From contig JAEXEM010000446.1 of NCBI GenBank assembly GCA_023401045.1, forward strand, positions 1 to 9,449: 9,449 bases of DNA. The letters are read 5' to 3'. Numbering within the stretch: the stretch's first letter is position 1; each line of letters begins with the position of its first letter. This DNA comes from Actinomycetes bacterium (GTDB lineage: Bacteria > Actinomycetota > Actinomycetes > Actinomycetales > Cellulomonadaceae). The translations under genes and the position numbers were made by a program. The notes under the pieces were generated by a model. The model searched no databases. It saw only the letters and a list, made by a program, of their open reading frames with translations, and had not been told where the DNA came from. Positions 5,141 to 9,449 of the stretch are shown one piece after another.

Positions 5141-6944
5141 GCAGGTCGGCGGCGTCCGCGTCGGTGTCCTGCTCGGCGGTGAGGACGTAGCGGTAGTGCG
5201 GGTGCGTCGCGAGCAGGTCGGTGTGACGTCCCACGCCCGTGACACGCCCGCCCTCGAGGACCGCGACCCGGTCGGCGAGCGCGACCGTCGACGTGCGGTG
5301 CGCGACGACGAGCGTCGTCGTGCCCCGGAGCAGGCGGCGCAGCCCTGCGGTCACCTCCGCCTCGGTCGCGACGTCGAGCGCGGACAGCGGGTCGTCGAGC
5401 ACGAGGACGCGCGGGCGCCCGGCGATGGCCCGCGCGAGCGCGACGCGCTGACGCTGCCCGCCGGACAGGCTCATCCCCTCCTCGCCGATGACGGTCTCGA
5501 CGCCCTGTGGCAGCCGGCCGACGAAGCCGGCGCGCGCGACGTCGAGCGCGGTGCGGACGACCTCGTCGGCCTGCGCCTCGTCCATGGCGGCGAGGTCGTC
5601 CTCCGGGACCCCCATGAGGACGTTGTCGCGCACGGAGGCCGAGAAGAGGACCGGGTCCTCGAACGCGACCGCGACGGCCCCGCGCAGGTCGTGACGGGTG
5701 ACGTCGCGCACGTCGACGCCGTCGAGCAGGACCGTGCCGCCGGTGACGTCGTCGAGGCGCGGGACGAGCTGCAGCAGCGTCGTCTTGCCGCTGCCGGTCA
5801 GTCCCACGAGCGCGGTCGTCGTACCGGGCTCGAGGACGAGGTCGACACCGCTGAGCACCTCGCGCCCGGTGGCGCCGTGCGCGAACCGCACGTCCCGCAG
5901 CTCGACGCGCGAGCCGCCGGGCGGCGTGGGCGGCAGCGGCACCGGCCGGTCCGGGTCCGCGAGCACGGGCGGGGTGTCCATCACCTCGAGGAACCGGTCC
6001 GTGCCGGCGCGGGCGTCGAGGGTCATGGCGAGCAGCTGGCCGAGGCTCTCGACCGGACGGGTCATGACGGCGGCGGTCGCGAAGAAGGCGACGAGCGCGC
6101 CGATGCTCACCCGGTCGGTCGCGGCGAGCCACACGCCGAGGCCGAGCGCGACGGCGAGCGTCGTCTCGGGGATCCACGCGAGCGCGAACGACATGCGTGA
6201 CTGCGCGCGGGCCTTGTCGAGCTCGGTGCCGCGCAGCTCGTCGGCCTGCCGCACGAAGTCCTCGAGCGCGTCGTCGCCCCGCCCGAACGCCTTGAGGACG
6301 CGGATGCCGTGCACCGACTCCTCGACGCTCGTGGCGAGGTCGCCCGCCTGGTCGCGGGCGCGTCGCGCGACGACCTTGTAGTCCAGCCGGAAGCGGAACC
6401 CGAGCCACACCACCGGCGCGGCGCCGAGCAGGTAGACGAGCCCGAGCGGCGGGCTCGTCACGAGCATGAGGACCGCACCGACGACGACGGTCGTCGCCGA
6501 GACGACGAGCTGGACGAGCCCGAAGACCATCCACCGCCGCACGGTGTGGAGGTCCCCCATCGACCGCTGCAGCAGCTGGCCGCCGCCCCACCGGTCGTGG
6601 AACGCGACCGGCAGGTCGAGCAGGTGCCGGAACAGGTCCGTGCGCATCGTCCGCTCGACGCCGGTGCCGGGCGTGGCGATGAGCGCGCGCCGGCACCACA
6701 CGAGGAACGCCTCGAGCACGCCCATGGCGAGCACGAGGAGCGCACCCTGGACGACCGCGGTGCGCGACCCGTCCGTGAGCAGCGGCCCGTTGACGATCCC
6801 GCGCAGCACCTGCGGCACCGCGAGCGCGAGCAGGCTCGCCAGGAGGGTCGCGGTGCCCCCGGCGACGACCCGCGGCAGCGCCGGCCGTGCCCACCTCAGC
6901 AGCCGCAGCAGGGCGCGCGTCGTGGACGTCTCGGGCGAGGGCAC
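5124..6944 (-). CDS. ABC exporter half-transporter, non-canonical (degenerate-site) subunit
   Basis: A 606-residue half-transporter: membrane domain with six helices (about 25-300) and an ATPase domain (about 345-590). Motifs: Walker A GLTGSGKTT (381-389), intact signature LSGGQRQR (493-500), switch His549 (VAHRTST). Two departures stand out: the Walker B is VLVLDDPLSALD, with Asp518 in the place of the catalytic Glu, and the Q-loop position reads AFEDPVLF, with Glu429 where Gln is usual. Asp in place of Glu marks the degenerate subunit in heterodimeric exporters such as TM287/288 and BmrC/BmrD, and the downstream half-transporter is the obvious partner. The GTG at 6944 is the only good start after the upstream stop. 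It has no Shine-Dalgarno but has a TACGCT hexamer 6 bases before it, suggesting a leaderless mRNA. The substrate is unknown; drug or lipid export is the usual role for the family. Confidence 0.92.
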   Translation of the reverse strand: MPSPETSTTRALLRLLRWARPALPRVVAGGTATLLASLLALAVPQVLRGIVNGPLLTDGSRTAVVQGALLVLAMGVLEAFLVWCRRALIATPGTGVERTMRTDLFRHLLDLPVAFHDRWGGGQLLQRSMGDLHTVRRWMVFGLVQLVVSATTVVVGAVLMLVTSPPLGLVYLLGAAPVVWLGFRFRLDYKVVARRARDQAGDLATSVEESVHGIRVLKAFGRGDDALEDFVRQADELRGTELDKARAQSRMSFALAWIPETTLAVALGLGVWLAATDRVSIGALVAFFATAAVMTRPVESLGQLLAMTLDARAGTDRFLEVMDTPPVLADPDRPVPLPPTPPGGSRVELRDVRFAHGATGREVLSGVDLVLEPGTTTALVGLTGSGKTTLLQLVPRLDDVTGGTVLLDGVDVRDVTRHDLRGAVAVAFEDPVLFSASVRDNVLMGVPEDDLAAMDEAQADEVVRTALDVARAGFVGRLPQGVETVIGEEGMSLSGGQRQRVALARAIAGRPRVLVLDDPLSALDVATEAEVTAGLRRLLRGTTTLVVAHRTSTVALADRVAVLEGGRVTGVGRHTDLLATHPHYRYVLTAEQDTDADAADLREVAR

Positions 6945-6950
6945 CCGCTC

Positions 6951-6956
6951 AGCGTA
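6951..6956 (-). promoter_or_regulatory. Candidate -10 element for leaderless transcription of the ABC pair
   Basis: On the minus strand TACGCT (TANNNT pattern) ends 6 bases before the GTG at 6944, the spacing that puts the transcription start on or next to the first base of the start codon. No recognisable -35 element was found at 16-18 bases upstream. The lack of any Shine-Dalgarno supports a leaderless start, which is common in actinobacteria. Confidence 0.4.
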
Positions 6957-6963
6957 GGTCGCG

Positions 6964-6986
6964 GCGCCGACACCGCACGTCGGCGC
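6964..6986 (-). terminator. Hairpin after the dehydrogenase gene
   Basis: A perfect 8-bp inverted repeat, GCGCCGAC / GTCGGCGC, with a 7-base loop lies 9 bases past the stop codon of the short-chain dehydrogenase and upstream of the ABC pair. It is probably an intrinsic terminator without a U-tract, separating the two transcription units. It could also act as an attenuator if read-through occurs. Confidence 0.55.
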
Positions 6987-6995
6987 GGCGGGGCC

Positions 6996-7757
6996 TCAGA
7001 CGCCGGTACGGGCGATGGTCGTGTTGTTCGCCTGCGCCCGCGGCCGCACGACGAGGAGGTCGACGTTGACGTGCGGCGGACGGGACAGGGTCCACGCGAC
7101 GGTGTCCGCCACGTCCTCCGCGACGAGAGGCTGGTACCCCTCGTAGACCTTCGCCGCGCGCTCGGCGTCCCCGCCGAAGCGCACGAGGGAGAACTCCTCG
7201 GTGGCGACGGCGCCGGGCGCGATCTCGATGACGCGGACCGGCTCCCCGACGATCTCCCAGCGCAGCGTCGTGGCGATCATCCGCTCGGCGTGCTTCGCGG
7301 CGGCGTAGCCGGCCCCTCCGGGGTACGTGTCGAGGGCGGCCGTCGAGGTGACGACGACGACGTCGCCGCCGCGCTCGCGCAGCAGCGGCAGCGCGCCCTT
7401 CGTCACGCGCAGCGTGCCGAGCACGTTGACCTCGTACATCGCCCGCCAGTCGTCGAGGTCGGCGTCCTCGACGCGGTCGAGCCCGAACGCGCCGCCGGCG
7501 TTGTTGACGACGGCGTCGAGCCCGCCGGTGCCGCGCACGTGCGCGAGCAGCGCCTCGACGTCCGCGTCCCGCGTGACGTCCGCGGCGACGACGTCGGCCC
7601 CGGTCTCCTGCGCGAGGGCCGCGAGCCGGTCGGCACGCCGGGCGGTGGCCACGACGTCCCAGCCGTCGGCGCGCAGCCGGCGCACCGTGGCAGCCCCGAT
7701 GCCCGACGACGCCCCGGTGACGAGGGCGCGGCGGGGACGGTCGGTGGACGTGGTCAT
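6996..7757 (-). CDS. Short-chain dehydrogenase/reductase (YdfG / serine 3-dehydrogenase-like)
   Basis: A 253-residue classical SDR oxidoreductase with a single Rossmann fold, cytoplasmic. The cofactor motif TGASSGIG is at 14-21, the structural motif NNAG at 85-88, and the catalytic tetrad is Asn111, Ser138, Tyr151 and Lys155 (YAAAK). Arg40/Arg41 after the second strand favour NADP(H). The C-terminal VNVDLLVVRPRAQ resembles the YdfG/serine 3-dehydrogenase group (NADP-dependent oxidation of 3-hydroxy acids), but the substrate cannot be assigned. The ATG at 7757 has AGGAGG at 7763-7768, 5 bases away; the frame is open upstream to 7928 but that extension is Arg-rich without a domain. It lies upstream of, and in the same direction as, the ABC pair (51-bp gap), but a strong hairpin lies in between. 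It is divergent from the esterase gene across a region with an operator-like palindrome. Confidence 0.93.
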   Translation of the reverse strand: MTTSTDRPRRALVTGASSGIGAATVRRLRADGWDVVATARRADRLAALAQETGADVVAADVTRDADVEALLAHVRGTGGLDAVVNNAGGAFGLDRVEDADLDDWRAMYEVNVLGTLRVTKGALPLLRERGGDVVVVTSTAALDTYPGGAGYAAAKHAERMIATTLRWEIVGEPVRVIEIAPGAVATEEFSLVRFGGDAERAAKVYEGYQPLVAEDVADTVAWTLSRPPHVNVDLLVVRPRAQANNTTIARTGV

Positions 7758-7913
7758 GCGGGCCTCCTGGGCTGGCGTGCGGTCGCCCGCACGGTCACGG
7801 TGGGTGCCGGACGAGCATCGCACGGGCGACGGCGGGCCGACGGTGCCGAGTCGCCGACGGCGCCGCCGGACGCGGTCCCGGGCCACCGCAGGCCGCCGCG
7901 GCGGCCGATTCGA

Positions 7914-7931
7914 CGGTTGGTATACCAACCG
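7914..7931. promoter_or_regulatory. 18-bp perfect palindrome, probable operator
   Basis: CGGTTGGTATACCAACCG is a perfect palindrome, AT-rich at its centre, in the divergent region between the dehydrogenase (start 7757) and the esterase (start 8012). Its right arm also takes part in a second inverted repeat, AACC-GAAT-GGTT (7927-7938). Sites of this form are bound by TetR- or GntR-family repressors; no such gene is in the window, so the binder is unknown. A weak promoter for the esterase, TCGACG (7910-7915) and AATGGT (7932-7937), would have the palindrome as its spacer; that promoter is uncertain. The rest of 7758-8011 shows nothing beyond the two ribosome-binding sites. Confidence 0.6.
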
Positions 7932-8011
7932 AATGGTTTCGTCCGTCGCCCCGACGGTGCCCGTCGCACGAGAGTGTGGGCGTCATCTCACCGTCGAGGG
8001 GAACGATTGCC

Positions 8012-9427
8012 ATGTCACGCAGACACAGGACAGCCGCCTGGCTCGGAGTGGTCTCTCTCGTCGCCGGCGGCGTGGTCGCGGCGGTGGGTACGTCCGCGCA
8101 GGCCGCCCAGACGATCTCGAACGTCGCGTACGCACCCGCGGAGCCGGCGGGGAGCCGAGGTCACCTGCTCGACCTCTACCTCCCGGACGGCAACGGCCCG
8201 TGGCCCGTCGTCGTGTGGTCGACCGGGTCGGCGTGGACCTCCGACGACGGCAAGTCGGGGGCCGCGGCCGTCGCCCAGCAGCTCAACCCCCGCGGGTTCG
8301 CCGTCGCCGGCGTGAGCGTGCGCTCGAGCTCGCAGGCGAAGTTCCCGGCACAGGTGCACGACATCAAGGCGGCCGTGCGCTACCTGCGCGCCAACGCCGC
8401 GCAGTACCGCCTCGACCCGAACCGGTTCGCGACGATGGGCGACTCCTCCGGCGGCTGGGTGGCCGCCATGGGGTCGCTGACGAACGGCGTCCAGGCGCTC
8501 GAGGGCAACGTCGGGACGACGGGCGTCTCGAGCGACGTGCAGGCCGGGGTCGACTTCTTCGGCCCGACGGACTTCCTGCGCCTCAAGGAGCAGGACCCGG
8601 GCGGGTTCATCGACCACGACAGCCCGTCCGCACCCGAGGCGCAGCTGCTCGGCTGCGCGATCCCCACGTGCCCCGACAAGGCTCGCCAGGCCAACCCGAT
8701 CACCTACGTCGACCGGAACGACCCGCCGGTCCTCCTGCTGCACGGACGGTCCGACAACGTCGTCCCGCACGCGCAGACGGAGATCCTCTACCAGGCGCTG
8801 CGCGCGGCCTGCGTCGACACCCAGTTCTTCTCCGTCCCCGGCGCCGGGCACAGCTGGTCCGACGTGACGAGCTCCTCGCGCTTCGGGCAGCAGACGGTGC
8901 GCACGTCGACGGGCTGCGGCGAGACCGTCACCCAGGGCACCCCGAACCCGAGCTGGGACACGATCGCCCAGTTCCTGCGGGACGCGATGGACGGGCCGGG
9001 GCCGTCCCCGACGCCCACCGTCTCGCCGACGCCCACCGTCTCGCCCACGCCGACGGTCTCGCCGACGCCGAGCACCTCGCCGAGCCCGACGGTGTCGCCC
9101 ACCCCGACGGTCTCCCCGACCCCGACGCAGCCGACCACCGGGTGCACGGCGTCCTACCGGCTGGCCAACAGCTGGCCGGGAGGCTTCGTCGCCGACGTCG
9201 TCGTCACGGCGGGCAGCACGCCCCTCACCGGCTGGCGGGTCACCGTCACGCTGCCCTCGGGCGGCTCCGCGACGCAGGTGTGGAACGGGCAGTCGAGCGG
9301 CGGCACGACGTTCACGGTGACGAACGCGCCGTGGAACGGCCAGGTCGCCGCGGGCCAGAGCACGACGTTCGGGTTCCAGGGCACCGGCAACGGCCAGGGC
9401 GCGACCGTCACCTGCGCGGCCGCCTGA
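8012..9427 (+). CDS. Secreted alpha/beta-hydrolase esterase with C-terminal CBM2 (cellulose/xylan-binding)
   Basis: A 471-residue modular exported enzyme. Residues 1-31 are a signal peptide (MSRRHR, hydrophobic core, AQA then AQT as likely cleavage). Residues about 35-326 are an alpha/beta-hydrolase of the feruloyl-/acetyl-esterase-like (BD-FAE, COG0657-type) class with nucleophile Ser145 in GDSSGG (143-148), Asp248 in HGRSDNVVP and His280 in GAGHSW. The usual HGG(G/A)W oxyanion motif is replaced by STGSAW (70-75). Residues 331-376 are a Pro/Thr/Ser/Val linker. Residues 378-467 are a family 2 carbohydrate-binding module bounded by Cys378 and Cys467, with binding-face Trp388, Trp424 and Trp441. 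It probably removes ester groups from plant cell-wall polymers outside the cell; the substrate is inferred. The ATG at 8012 was chosen for its GAGGGGA (7996-8002) and for the signal peptide; GTG at 7976 is a less likely start. A palindromic operator lies about 80 bp upstream. Confidence 0.9.
   Translation: MSRRHRTAAWLGVVSLVAGGVVAAVGTSAQAAQTISNVAYAPAEPAGSRGHLLDLYLPDGNGPWPVVVWSTGSAWTSDDGKSGAAAVAQQLNPRGFAVAGVSVRSSSQAKFPAQVHDIKAAVRYLRANAAQYRLDPNRFATMGDSSGGWVAAMGSLTNGVQALEGNVGTTGVSSDVQAGVDFFGPTDFLRLKEQDPGGFIDHDSPSAPEAQLLGCAIPTCPDKARQANPITYVDRNDPPVLLLHGRSDNVVPHAQTEILYQALRAACVDTQFFSVPGAGHSWSDVTSSSRFGQQTVRTSTGCGETVTQGTPNPSWDTIAQFLRDAMDGPGPSPTPTVSPTPTVSPTPTVSPTPSTSPSPTVSPTPTVSPTPTQPTTGCTASYRLANSWPGGFVADVVVTAGSTPLTGWRVTVTLPSGGSATQVWNGQSSGGTTFTVTNAPWNGQVAAGQSTTFGFQGTGNGQGATVTCAAA
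9002..9139 (+). repeat. Tandem repeats encoding the Pro-Thr-Val-Ser linker
   Basis: Degenerate 18-bp units encode repeated PTPTVS between the esterase domain and the CBM2. The copies at 9008-9025 and 9026-9043 are identical; later copies differ mainly at synonymous positions or as PSTS/SPSPT variants. Such linkers are flexible and often O-glycosylated. The identical units make copy-number change by slippage plausible. Confidence 0.8.
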
Positions 9428-9434
9428 CGGTCGG

Positions 9435-9448
9435 TCCCGGGCCCGGGA
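9435..9448. terminator. GC palindrome after the esterase gene, possible terminator cut by the window end
   Basis: TCCCGGGCCCGGGA is a 14-bp perfect palindrome 8 bases after the esterase stop. It could be a hairpin stem or just GC-rich sequence; the window ends one base later, so what follows cannot be judged. Confidence 0.25.
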
Positions 9449-9449
9449 G

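Noticed and set aside
3166..5190. Long plus-strand open frame opposite the second ABC gene
   Set aside because: Composition is Arg/Asp/Glu/Gly-rich with no domain; it is the antisense of a clear ABC half-transporter and stays open because of high GC.
3203..5245. Long minus-strand open frame in another phase over the second ABC gene
   Set aside because: Arg/Pro-rich low-complexity translation with no motifs; the overlapping frame has every ABC motif.
5196..6200. Plus-strand frame opposite the first ABC gene
   Set aside because: Antisense shadow rich in Arg/Asp/Glu/Gly, without domain or convincing start.
5128..6894. Upstream extension that would turn the second ABC gene into a 1194-residue protein
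   Set aside because: It is the first ABC gene read out of frame; the GTG at 5127 with GGGAGG and the GTGA overlap gives a normal 605-residue half-transporter.
7758..7928. Longer N-terminus for the short-chain dehydrogenase
   Set aside because: Arg-rich with no fold, and would run into the palindrome; ATG 7757 has AGGAGG at proper spacing.
7976..8011. GTG start 12 codons upstream for the esterase
   Set aside because: No ribosome-binding site there, and it would add residues before a typical signal-peptide n-region that starts at ATG 8012.
3225..8011. A novel multigene defence or mobile system
   Set aside because: All genes belong to ordinary chromosomal families; no integrase, transposase, att-like repeats, toxin-antitoxin pair or compositional break was seen.
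6309..8315. Long plus-strand open frame across the ABC, dehydrogenase and esterase regions
   Set aside because: It spans several real genes in shadow frames, has biased composition and no recognisable domain.

Overview
The window is chromosomal DNA of very high GC content (judged by eye, not computed), with strong G/C preference at third codon positions and many GTG starts. This points to a high-GC Gram-positive actinobacterium. A secreted esterase with a Pro/Thr/Ser linker and a C-terminal family 2 carbohydrate-binding module suggests a plant-polymer degrader of the Cellulomonas/Cellulosimicrobium/Isoptericola kind. That genus-level guess is inference.

Layout, left to right. (1) 74-1307: a HAD-superfamily phosphatase (+) and a xanthine/guanine-type phosphoribosyltransferase (-) converge and overlap at their 3' ends; both fit purine or phosphometabolite turnover. 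(2) 1502-2371: a formate/nitrite (FNT) channel, divergent from the phosphoribosyltransferase. (3) 2399-3224: a TipA-like MerR-family drug-sensing regulator. It has a textbook MerR promoter (19-bp spacer filled by a perfect inverted repeat) and an internal Shine-Dalgarno/ATG that would yield a stand-alone ligand-binding domain. (4) 3310-6944, minus strand: two ABC exporter half-transporters with a GTGA start/stop overlap. One has substitutions in its ATPase residues, so the pair looks like a heterodimeric exporter with one degenerate nucleotide site. (5) 6996-7757, minus strand: a short-chain dehydrogenase/reductase, separated from the ABC pair by an 8-bp-stem hairpin. (6) 7758-8011: a divergent intergenic region with an 18-bp perfect palindrome that looks like an operator. 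(7) 8012-9427: the secreted esterase-linker-CBM2 protein.

How the genes work together: the ABC pair is clearly one unit. The MerR gene converges on it, and TipA/Mta-like regulators often control multidrug exporters, but the MerR operator is not seen upstream of the ABC genes, so that link is only a hypothesis. The remaining genes look like ordinary neighbours. All intergenic gaps are shorter than 300 bases. I saw no tRNA, rRNA, CRISPR array, insertion sequence or phage gene, and no convincing new multigene system. The most interesting signals are the self-contained TipA-style dual-product/autoregulation arrangement and the orphan palindrome at 7914-7931.
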